NCBI GenBank assembly: GCA_003022745.1
Contig: PXSU01000080.1
Location: 1 to 13,845 of the forward strand
Source: Halobacteriales archaeon SW_9_67_25
Lineage (GTDB): Archaea; Halobacteriota; Halobacteria; Halobacteriales; Haloarculaceae
Direction: 5' to 3'
Length of the DNA stretch: 13,845 nucleotides
The notes beneath the pieces are model-generated. The model was not told where the DNA came from, searched no databases, and worked only from the letters and a program-made list of their open reading frames with translations. Positions 1 to 5,853 of this stretch are shown in pieces. Within the stretch, counting starts at the first letter, position 1. Each line of letters starts with the position of its first letter. The position numbers and the translations under genes are program-made.

Positions 1-185
1 TGTGTCTGGCCGACGACGACATCGAGTTCGAGGCCTTCTTCGGGACCAGCGAGAACGAGCGCGGGTGGTACGACATCGAGCACGCCAAGGACGTGCTGGG
101 CTACGAGCCACGGGACCGGGCCGAGGCCTGGACCGAACCGCCCCAGGAACTGATCGAGCACGTCGAGGCCAACCGGGAGAGCTGA
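1..185 (+). CDS. NAD(P)-dependent extended SDR (epimerase/dehydratase family), C-terminal fragment
   Basis: The gene enters from the left edge; the reading frame begins at base 3 and ends at TGA 183-185, giving the last 60 residues. The visible part contains FGTSENER, then WYDIEHAKDVLGYEPRD, then an acidic tail. A SxNxRxWyDIexArxVLGYxPxD block is the usual C-terminal signature of haloarchaeal extended short-chain dehydrogenases in the uronate dehydrogenase / NAD-dependent glucose-6-phosphate dehydrogenase (Azf) group. The Rossmann fold, the YxxxK catalytic pair and the cofactor loop lie outside the window, so substrate and cofactor cannot be read. It converges on the threonine aldolase gene with only 9 nt between the two stop codons. 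Family assignment is fairly sure; the Azf identity is only a suggestion. Confidence 0.75.
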   Translation, partial: CLADDDIEFEAFFGTSENERGWYDIEHAKDVLGYEPRDRAEAWTEPPQELIEHVEANRES

Positions 186-194
186 CCGGACACG

Positions 195-986
195 TTAGCT
201 CGCGTTTCGGATGGCGTCAATCGCCCCGTCTACGTCGTCGTCGGTCACGTCCCAGTGCGTGCAACACCGGATGGTGTGCTCGCCGAACTGGCTGGCGCGG
301 ACGCCCCCGTCCCTCCACCGCCCGAGGACTTGTTCGGCCGGCCGGTCCGTGGTGACGAGCACGATGTTCGTCTCCGGCGGCTCGACCGCCAGCCCGTCGA
401 CCCGGTCGAGGCCCGCGGCGAGTCGGTCCGCACGCCGGTGGTCCTCGGCCAGGCGTCCGCGGTTCGACAGCGCCGCCAGGCCCGGTGCCGCGACGATACC
501 GGCCTGGCGCATCCCGCCCCCGAACAGTTTCCGGTGGTGGCGCGCCTCCTCGATAATCGGTTCGGGACCGGCCAGCATCGAGCCCACCGGCGCCCCGAGC
601 CCCTTCGAGAGACAGCACATGACTGTGGTGACGTGCTCGGCGTAGTCGGCCGCGGACACGTCGTGGGCGACCGCCGCGTTGAACAGCCGCGCTCCATCGA
701 GGTGGACGGGCACGCCCAGTTCGTGGGCGGCGTCGGCCGTCGCGGCGATCCGGTCGGGCGAGATGACGCCCCGCTCGGCGTGTGTCCGGACAGCGACCTG
801 GTTGCCCATCGTTCCCGACGGCACGAGCAGGGCGGCCCCGGTGTCCAGGATGTCCGCGACCCGGTTCTGGAGTTCGTTGACCGTCGGGTCTTCCCCGTAC
901 ACGTCGTCGCCGACAGCAGCATCACGGGCCGCTTCCCGCATCGCGTCGTCCGGCTTCGTCACCGTATCGCTCCGCAGGTCGATCAT
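195..986 (-). CDS. ltaE: Low-specificity L-threonine aldolase with a large internal in-frame deletion
   Basis: Threonine aldolase is a PLP enzyme that cleaves threonine or allo-threonine to glycine and acetaldehyde. The N-terminus [25 protein letters not shown] (25-37), PSGTMGN (56-62), [10 protein letters not shown] (95-104), [12 protein letters not shown] (125-136, Lys128 as the expected Schiff-base lysine) and GGGMRQ (156-161) are all family signatures. The frame is open with an ordinary TAA stop, but the protein is 263 residues against about 333-345 for the family. Set against my recollection of the E. coli enzyme, ERG (71-73) aligns without gaps, then Val74 aligns with about position 143. 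About 69 residues are missing, including the His-containing active-site segment and the LENTHN block. The ATG at 986 is preferred: a TTG start at 1013 exists, but the family begins at [15 protein letters not shown]-like box lies at about 1023-1031. The product may be inactive. Confidence 0.88.
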   Translation of the reverse strand: MIDLRSDTVTKPDDAMREAARDAAVGDDVYGEDPTVNELQNRVADILDTGAALLVPSGTMGNQVAVRTHAERGVISPDRIAATADAAHELGVPVHLDGARLFNAAVAHDVSAADYAEHVTTVMCCLSKGLGAPVGSMLAGPEPIIEEARHHRKLFGGGMRQAGIVAAPGLAALSNRGRLAEDHRRADRLAAGLDRVDGLAVEPPETNIVLVTTDRPAEQVLGRWRDGGVRASQFGEHTIRCCTHWDVTDDDVDGAIDAIRNAS

Positions 987-1021
987 GCCCTCGCCTATCT
1001 GTCGTAGGTCCAAAGTCCCTG

Positions 1022-1032
1022 GGTATTTGTTG
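1022..1032 (-). promoter_or_regulatory. TATA-like box for the threonine aldolase gene
   Basis: On the minus strand this reads ACAAATACC. It would place transcription start near 1000, about 14 nt before the ATG at 986 and downstream of the alternative TTG at 1013, which supports the ATG. The match to a haloarchaeal TATA box is only moderate. Confidence 0.35.
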
Positions 1033-1097
1033 ACACCACCGGTAGGGAGAGCGACGACCGGTCGCCCACAACAGTAGCCGATCCGGATGTCGAACGA

Positions 1098-1105
1098 TTT
1101 TATTG
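1098..1105 (+). promoter_or_regulatory. TATA box for the small zinc-ribbon gene
   Basis: TTTTATTG is centred about 26 nt upstream of the ATG at 1127, the spacing expected when a leaderless haloarchaeal mRNA begins at the start codon. It decides for ATG 1127 over the in-frame TTG at 1103, which overlaps the box itself. Confidence 0.6.
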
Positions 1106-1126
1106 AACACAGCCAAACTGTGGTTC

Positions 1127-1381
1127 ATGGGTGGCTGGAAAGACATCGAGTGTTCGCGTTGCGAAACGACCTCACACGCTCGAACAAAGTCCGGGTCGGA
1201 GCTGGCGTTCTGCCCACACTGCAGTGCCGACGCCATCGACGTCTTCGGGGGCGTCTACGGGGGCGGAGTCGTCGATATGTACGACTGCACCCACTGTTCG
1301 AACGTGTTCAACCTCGCGGCGAACCCCGAACCCGGGTACTGTCCCCTCTGTGGCTCGGACGCGATCAGCACTTTTCCGTGA
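1127..1381 (+). CDS. Small double zinc-ribbon protein (four CxxC knuckles)
   Basis: This is an 84-residue protein with four knuckles: CSRC (9-12), CPHC (29-32), CTHC (54-57) and CPLCG (72-76). The pairs are spaced as two tandem zinc ribbons separated by a glycine-rich stretch (FGGVYGGGVVD, 40-50). Such small CPxCG proteins are abundant in haloarchaea and usually of unknown role; partners may be nucleic acid or protein. No other domain, signal peptide or membrane segment is visible. The start is chosen because the TATA box at 1098-1105 lies 26 nt upstream and the longer TTG form would begin inside that box. It is divergent from the threonine aldolase gene. A 14/17 match to the GTTTCGCATTGCGAAAC palindrome falls at 1151-1167 within its coding sequence. 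Confidence 0.75.
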   Translation: MGGWKDIECSRCETTSHARTKSGSELAFCPHCSADAIDVFGGVYGGGVVDMYDCTHCSNVFNLAANPEPGYCPLCGSDAISTFP

Positions 1382-1560
1382 CACTGTGCAATCCGCCCGA
1401 GTGTTCAGGCTGTCCCAGTATACCACCAGCGTAGCGGTGCCCACTGTGTCTCCGTCTCTCGTGGAACAGTCACCCTGTCCCGCCACCGAACGTGCGTCAG
1501 AACACTACAGAGTAGATTATATAAAATTCCGACAGAATATAACGAAGAAATATAAAAACA

Positions 1561-1590
1561 AAATACGTTATATAAAAAGAAAACGTATTT
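1561..1590. repeat. 9-bp inverted repeat in AT-rich DNA
   Basis: AAATACGTT (1561-1569) and AACGTATTT (1582-1590) are perfect reverse complements around a 12-nt A-rich loop that contains TATATAAAA. It could be a protein-binding site around a TATA-like box. The stem is too AT-rich to be a convincing RNA structure. Confidence 0.45.
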
Positions 1591-1823
1591 CCCAGAGCTG
1601 GTCCGTGACGCCAAAGACTGTGGAAGGCCAATATAAAACGTAATGGGGGATACGAACGTACTCTCGGATTCCGAAATTAACAACAAAAATCCAATATTTA
1701 TAGTATAATATAGAAATAAAAATATGAACGCGGCGGACCACCGGAGAGTTCACTGCCAAGAAATTACAATCGTATATCTGTAATTGAACCGTGTAGGTCC
1801 CAGCTCGATCTGGAGTGGACGGT

Positions 1824-1872
1824 GTTTCGCATTGCGAAATTAGTGTAAAGAATATAATGGTAATTTCGAAAC
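1824..1872. promoter_or_regulatory. Compound palindromic operator flanking a TATA-like box
   Basis: The left arm GTTTCGCATTGCGAAAT (1824-1840) contains a perfect palindrome TTTCGCA-T-TGCGAAA (1825-1839). The right arm ATTTCGAAAC spans 1863-1872. The arms are themselves inverted: CGAAATTA (1835-1842) pairs with TAATTTCG (1861-1868), and GTTTCG (1824-1829) with CGAAAC (1867-1872). AATATAATG (1851-1859) lies between them and resembles a TATA box. Four GTTTCG-type half-sites around a core promoter element suggest an operator. Because the same 17-bp pattern occurs at the IclR promoter, that regulator is the likely ligand, by inference. Confidence 0.5.
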
Positions 1873-1916
1873 ACGCGTCGGCACGGACCCGGGTACAACG
1901 TGAAGTGTTCAATTTT

Positions 1917-1933
1917 GTTTCGTCATGGAAAAC
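1917..1933. promoter_or_regulatory. Weak third copy of the GTTTCG-type palindrome
   Basis: GTTTCGTCATGGAAAAC matches GTTTCGCATTGCGAAAC at 12 of 17 positions and keeps the outer GTTTCG and AAAC. It lies between the two stronger sites. It may be an auxiliary binding site or chance. Confidence 0.22.
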
Positions 1934-2091
1934 AGATTGGCCGTATTCGTGCTTGTCACTGGCAGACATACCCGCAGTAGAGACGGTCACCGGAATGTCG
2001 AATACGAAAGACAGCCACCCCTGGTCGGGGACAGTGCCGCTGTCGTGGTGTCGACACACCGACTGACCTCACCGTTACGGTGGTCGACTGC

Positions 2092-2108
2092 GTTTCTCTA
2101 TGCGAAAC
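2092..2108. promoter_or_regulatory. Palindromic operator abutting the IclR gene TATA box
   Basis: GTTTCTCTATGCGAAAC is an imperfect 17-bp palindrome (GTTTC, 7 nt, GAAAC) of the same length as the site at 1824-1840. It ends next to the TATA box at 2109-2117 and so covers the BRE position. A protein bound here would be expected to block TFB/TBP loading. Autoregulation by the IclR protein encoded just downstream is the natural inference. Confidence 0.55.
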
Positions 2109-2117
2109 TTTTATAAA
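2109..2117 (+). promoter_or_regulatory. TATA box of the IclR-family regulator gene
   Basis: TTTTATAAA is centred 27 nt upstream of the ATG at 2140, the expected spacing for a leaderless transcript. It supports ATG 2140 over the upstream in-frame GTG near 2080. Confidence 0.7.
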
Positions 2118-2139
2118 CAATGGGGTGGGGATAGATAGC

Positions 2140-2997
2140 ATGGACCAATCAGCGACGAAAACCGGAATCAGGACAACGATGACGACGCTGGACGTGATCG
2201 AGGAGATCAGGGAACGCGATGGGGCACAGACCGCGGAGATTGCGGAGGCGCTGGACATAGCACGGAGCACGGCACACAAACACCTCAAAACGCTACAGCA
2301 ACGAGGATACGTGCGGAAGATCGCTGGGGAGTACCGCCTTGGTCTGCAGTTTCTCAACCTCGGAGAACACGCGCGGACGAGGTGGCCATGCTACAGTCTC
2401 ATCAGGGAGGCAGTGGCTGATCTCGGTGACCGGACCGACGAGGACGTGGATTTCGTCGTCGAGGAGAAAGGACGCGTGTACACGCTCTGTGAGTCGTACC
2501 ACAAGTGGGAGAAGTATCCCGACGCGGGAAGCGGGTATCGTGTCGACCTCGGGGATTGGTACTACATGCACTCGGTCGCGTCGGGCAAGGCCATCCTGGC
2601 GACGTACACGGAAGAGGAGGTCCGGGCGGTCGTCGACAGGTGGGGGCTGCCGGCGCTGACAGACAACACGATTACCGACATCGACGAGTTGTTCGCCGAA
2701 CTGGAGACGGTCCGGGAGCAGGGGTACGCAATCGGGGACGAGGAGTACGTCTCCGGACTCCGGACCGTGAGCAAGGCAGTCTCCCCGCCCGGCTGGCCCA
2801 TGATCGGCGCGCTGAGCGTCTCCGGCCCGGCCTACCGAATGACCGGCGCAGTCCTCCACGACGAGATCGTCTCGGTGCTGGAGGACGTCGTGGCGCGTCT
2901 CGAACGGGAGGTCACCGGGGAGTCCCCGGGCAAGTTTTATGCGATGGGAGGCGCCAGTTCATCCCAGGATGCAAGTACATCGACAGAGACGGAGTGA
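2140..2997 (+). CDS. IclR-family transcriptional regulator
   Basis: This 285-residue protein has the IclR layout. An N-terminal winged helix-turn-helix covers about 13-72 (TTLDVIEEIRE, then IAEALDIARSTAHKHLKTL at 34-52, wing YVRKIAGEYRLG at 57-68). A C-terminal effector domain covers about 80-260, with the family signature HSVASGKAILA at 144-154 and YVSGLRTVSKAV near 203-214. A serine-rich acidic tail (272-285) looks disordered. Family members bind palindromes as dimers or tetramers and respond to small carboxylates or sugars. ATG 2140 is chosen because the TATA box lies 27 nt upstream; the longer GTG form would be translated from operator sequence. It is followed 44 nt later by the alcohol dehydrogenase on the same strand and probably controls that cluster and itself. 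Repressor or activator status cannot be read. Confidence 0.9.
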   Translation: MDQSATKTGIRTTMTTLDVIEEIRERDGAQTAEIAEALDIARSTAHKHLKTLQQRGYVRKIAGEYRLGLQFLNLGEHARTRWPCYSLIREAVADLGDRTDEDVDFVVEEKGRVYTLCESYHKWEKYPDAGSGYRVDLGDWYYMHSVASGKAILATYTEEEVRAVVDRWGLPALTDNTITDIDELFAELETVREQGYAIGDEEYVSGLRTVSKAVSPPGWPMIGALSVSGPAYRMTGAVLHDEIVSVLEDVVARLEREVTGESPGKFYAMGGASSSQDASTSTETE

Positions 2998-3032
2998 CCG
3001 GAAAGCGACTGCACCCGCCGCGAACCACACCC

Positions 3033-3038
3033 GGTGAT
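3033..3038 (+). promoter_or_regulatory. Shine-Dalgarno-like site for the iron-type alcohol dehydrogenase
   Basis: GGTGAT lies 3 nt before the ATG at 3042. The frame is open far upstream, so this site and the family N-terminus (YTFSFPIWVEFGTG) fix the start. A ribosome-binding site rather than a close TATA box suggests translation from a transcript begun upstream, probably with iclR. Confidence 0.5.
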
Positions 3039-3041
3039 ACG

Positions 3042-4235
3042 ATGGACGACTACACATTTAGCTTCCCGATCTGGGTCGAATTCGGCACGGGCGCAAGCGG
3101 CAAGGTCGGGGAAATCGCCGACACGCAGGGGTGGGGCCGGGCGTTTATCGTCACTGATCCGGGCATCGTCGAGGCGGGACTCACAGACGGGATCGTCGAC
3201 GCACTCGAGACCGAAGGAGTCGAGCACGACATCTACGACGGCGTCCGGCCGAACCCGACAGTGTCGATGGTCGAGGAGACGGCGGACGCAATCGAGGCGT
3301 CGGGGGCAGACTTCGTCGTGGCAGTCGGCGGCGGCAGCACGATGGACGTCGCGAAGACCGCGAGTATGCTGGTGACCAACGGTGGAACCGTCGCCGACTA
3401 CGAGGTCGTGACCGACGAGGACGTGATAGCCGAGCCCGTCGAGAATCACCCCGTGCCGCTGGTGACCGTTCCGACGACCGCGGGAACCGGGAGCGAGGTC
3501 GATTTCTGGGCGGTGATCACCGACACCGAGCGGGAGTTCAAGATGGCACTCGGGCAGCCACCACTCTATCCGGGCGGCCCCTACCTGGGTGCGTCAGTCT
3601 CACTGGTCGACCCCGCGCTGACGGCGTCGCTGCCGCCCCGCCAGACCGCAGCGACGGGGTTCGACGCACTCTCGCACGCGCTGGAGAACTACGTCTCGGC
3701 AGTCTCCCCACCGCTCGTGAAGCCGCTGGCGGTGCACGTGATGGAACTGGTCGCCGAGTACCTGCCGGAGGCCTACCACGAGGGTACCATGGAGGCCCGG
3801 GAGAAGGTCATGTTCGCAGCCCACCTCGCCGGGATGGGCGAGAATCTCGCTGGCTTCGGCGCGATCCACTCGCTGGCGGAAGTGACCGGTGCGATGTACC
3901 CCGATATCCCCCACGGCGAGGTGATCGCCATCTTCACGCCGGCGGTCATGGAGTTCAACCGCGAGGCAGTCCCCGAACGCTACCGCGACATCGCGGCGGC
4001 GCTGGGCGAAGACGTCGAGGGTCTCTCCGTCGACGAGGCCTCGCGCCGGGCGGTCACGGCAGTCGAGGACCTGATGGAGGAACTCGACTTGCCCTCGCGC
4101 CTCCGGGACGTCGGTGTCGCCGAGGATGATCTCCAGACCATCGCCGAGAAATCCATGGCAACGTCGGAGATCGGTGACAACCCCAGAGAGGCCGACGCAG
4201 ACGACTTGCTGGGGATCGCACGGAACAGCTACTGA
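3042..4235 (+). CDS. Iron-containing (group III) alcohol dehydrogenase
   Basis: This 397-residue cytoplasmic enzyme should interconvert an alcohol and its aldehyde with NAD(P). The N-terminal nucleotide-binding half carries VAVGGGSTMDVAK (93-105) and PTTAGTGSEV (144-153). The C-terminal helical half carries the metal ligands by comparison with FucO-type enzymes: Asp208 and His212 in GFDALSHALENYVS, His276 in FGAIHSLAE, and His291 in DIPHGEV. NPREADADDLLGIARNSY is the standard end. The second histidine of the usual HxxxH, which in FucO lies near the active site, is Glu280 here. The length is normal. It sits between the regulator (44 nt) and the aldehyde dehydrogenase (2 nt), so the likely sequence is alcohol to aldehyde to acid. 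The substrate is unknown; 1,2-diols and amino-alcohols such as choline (compare the Bacillus GbsB/GbsA pair) are possibilities, none proven. Confidence 0.9.
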   Translation: MDDYTFSFPIWVEFGTGASGKVGEIADTQGWGRAFIVTDPGIVEAGLTDGIVDALETEGVEHDIYDGVRPNPTVSMVEETADAIEASGADFVVAVGGGSTMDVAKTASMLVTNGGTVADYEVVTDEDVIAEPVENHPVPLVTVPTTAGTGSEVDFWAVITDTEREFKMALGQPPLYPGGPYLGASVSLVDPALTASLPPRQTAATGFDALSHALENYVSAVSPPLVKPLAVHVMELVAEYLPEAYHEGTMEAREKVMFAAHLAGMGENLAGFGAIHSLAEVTGAMYPDIPHGEVIAIFTPAVMEFNREAVPERYRDIAAALGEDVEGLSVDEASRRAVTAVEDLMEELDLPSRLRDVGVAEDDLQTIAEKSMATSEIGDNPREADADDLLGIARNSY

Positions 4236-4237
4236 CC

Positions 4238-5749
4238 ATGGGGGCGCGCAAGTCCATCGAACAGATGCACGAGTCCCACTGGGAGGCTCACGAACGCGTC
4301 AAGGCGATGAGCGCGTTCCGCGCGTGGATCGCCGGTGAGGCCACCGAAACCGGATCGACGATCGAGACGAGAGACCCCGCCATCGACTTCGCCGTGACCG
4401 AGGTGACGGCGTGTGACGACGGGGCTGTCGACGCGGCCGTTGCCGCCGGCTGGGAGGCATGCGAGGGCACGTGGGGAGACACCGACCCGGCGGAGCGGGG
4501 CCAACTGCTCTTCGAGTGGGCCGATGTCCTCCGGCGTCACACCGACGACCTGGCCCTCCTGGAGACGGTCGATACGGGCAAACCCATCGCGCACGCCCGC
4601 GGCGAGGTCGAGGGGGCCATCGACACGCTGGAGTATTACGCCTCGCTCGCGCGCGACCAGTCCGGCGACCAGATCCAGACCGGCGACGACCTCCACCTTT
4701 ACACGCGCAAGGAACCCTACGGCGTCGTGGGCCAGATCGTACCCTGGAACTTCCCGACGTGGGGTGCTGCCTGGAAGTTCGGGCCGGCGCTCGCCGCGGG
4801 CAACGCCTGTGTCCTGAAACCGTCCGCCCAGAGCCCGCTGACGGCCATCCGGATGGCCGAACTCTCGGCCGACGTCTTCCCCGACGGCGCGATCAACGTG
4901 GTTCCCGGGACGGGCGCTGAGACGGGCGCGGCGCTGACCGACCACCCCCGGATCCGGAAACTCTCCTTTACCGGGAGCACGACCGTCGGGAGCACCGTCA
5001 TGCACGACGCTGCCGAGACGATCACCCCCCTGACGCTCGAACTGGGCGGAAAGTCCCCCTTCATCGTGTTCCCCGACGCGGACCTCGAGAAAGCCGTCGA
5101 CGCGGTTGCGTCGGGAATCTTCTACGCCACCGGTGAGATCTGTGACGCCTTCTCCCGGGCGCTGGTCCACGAGGACGTCATCGAGGAGTTCACCGACCGG
5201 TTCGTCGAGAAGGCCGGCTCCTACGTCATCGGCGACCCCCTCGACGAGGAGACGACACTCGGCCCGCTGACCTCCGGGGACCAGTACGAGAAGGTGACGG
5301 AGTACATCGAGATCGGGAAGACGGAGGCGACGCTGCTGACGGGTGGTGGCCGGCCTCCCGGCGACGGACTCGAGAACGGGTGGTACGTCGAACCGACGGT
5401 CTTCGGGGACGTCACCAACGACATGCGGATCGCCAGAGAGGAGATTTTCGGTCCCGTCCAGACGATTATCGAGTTCGCCACGTACGAGGAGGCAATCGAA
5501 ATCGCCAACGACACCGACTACGGGCTGGCCGCCGGGATCGGGACCGAACGAACGGACCTGGCCCACCATGCCGCTGCGGACATCGACGCTGGCCTGGTCT
5601 ACGTCAACGAGTACGGCCCGATCAGTCCCGAAGCCCCGTATGGAGGGTTCAAGGAGTCGGGCATCGGGAAAGACCTGGGCCGCGACGCGCTCGACCACTA
5701 CCGCCGAACCAAATCCGTCTACGTGAACCTGGATTCCCCGTCGCTGTGA
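4238..5749 (+). CDS. NAD(P)-dependent aldehyde dehydrogenase
   Basis: This 503-residue protein is full length for the ALDH superfamily. Visible motifs are VPWNFPTWGAAWKFGPALAAGN (168-189, oxyanion Asn171), VLKPSAQSP (192-200, Lys194), FTGSTTVGS (244-252), LELGGKSP (267-274, general base Glu268), GEICDAFSR (299-307, nucleophile Cys302) and EIFGPVQ in the C-terminal third. The key residues match human ALDH2 numbering closely. It should oxidise an aldehyde to a carboxylate in the cytoplasm. GEICDAFSR, with Asp303 and a phenylalanine, differs from the common GQxCxAxSR and may bear on substrate choice. The ATG lies 2 nt after the alcohol dehydrogenase stop, so the two are almost surely co-translated, and the aldehyde made by one is the likely substrate of the other. 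Specificity cannot be read; betaine-aldehyde or lactaldehyde types are possible. Confidence 0.93.
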   Translation: MGARKSIEQMHESHWEAHERVKAMSAFRAWIAGEATETGSTIETRDPAIDFAVTEVTACDDGAVDAAVAAGWEACEGTWGDTDPAERGQLLFEWADVLRRHTDDLALLETVDTGKPIAHARGEVEGAIDTLEYYASLARDQSGDQIQTGDDLHLYTRKEPYGVVGQIVPWNFPTWGAAWKFGPALAAGNACVLKPSAQSPLTAIRMAELSADVFPDGAINVVPGTGAETGAALTDHPRIRKLSFTGSTTVGSTVMHDAAETITPLTLELGGKSPFIVFPDADLEKAVDAVASGIFYATGEICDAFSRALVHEDVIEEFTDRFVEKAGSYVIGDPLDEETTLGPLTSGDQYEKVTEYIEIGKTEATLLTGGGRPPGDGLENGWYVEPTVFGDVTNDMRIAREEIFGPVQTIIEFATYEEAIEIANDTDYGLAAGIGTERTDLAHHAAADIDAGLVYVNEYGPISPEAPYGGFKESGIGKDLGRDALDHYRRTKSVYVNLDSPSL

Positions 5750-5802
5750 ACCGATGGCCTGTGCCTTTCTGAACTGTGAATTGCTACCGTTCCTCTCGAT
5801 TC

Positions 5803-5849
5803 GTATTACTCAGTGACATTAGAACTAAGTATAGTGGTGTTGATGGTGA
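5803..5849 (+). promoter_or_regulatory. Possible promoter and ribosome-binding site for the permease gene
   Basis: The 104-nt gap before the permease contains GTATTACT near 5805 and AGTATAGT near 5829, either of which could act as a TATA box. GGTGA at 5845-5849 lies 4 nt before the ATG at 5854. The permease may therefore have its own promoter as well as read-through from the dehydrogenases. No GTTTCG-type operator is present here. Confidence 0.35.
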
Positions 5850-5853
5850 CCGT

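Larger units (their letters stand above)
1382..2139. other. 758-nt AT-rich gene-free regulatory region upstream of the IclR gene
   Basis: I find no credible gene here. The open frames on both strands lack the acidic composition and family motifs of the surrounding genes. From about 1510 to 1740 the DNA is much AT-richer than the genes, with repeated TATATAAAA-type stretches (near 1517 and 1569) and a 9-bp inverted repeat at 1561-1590. From 1824 onward it holds the palindromic operator candidates listed separately. It may contain a long 5' leader, a small RNA, or decayed DNA; the sequence alone does not decide. Confidence 0.6.

Noticed and set aside
1568..2059. 163-codon minus-strand open frame in the AT-rich region
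   Set aside because: The translation is rich in Ile, Phe, Tyr and basic residues, unlike the acidic proteins around it, has no recognisable motif, and runs through the operator palindrome. The open frame is best explained by chance in AT-rich DNA.
1815..2116. Two overlapping plus-strand open frames (83 and 63 codons) upstream of iclR
   Set aside because: Neither has haloarchaeal composition or a family motif, and their starts lie in or beside the palindromes. One ATG (1857) follows a TATA-like box too closely to be its leaderless start.
4229..5698. Long minus-strand open frame antisense to the aldehyde dehydrogenase
   Set aside because: It is a shadow of the ALDH gene: GC-rich haloarchaeal codons leave the antisense frame open, while the plus-strand frame contains every ALDH catalytic motif.
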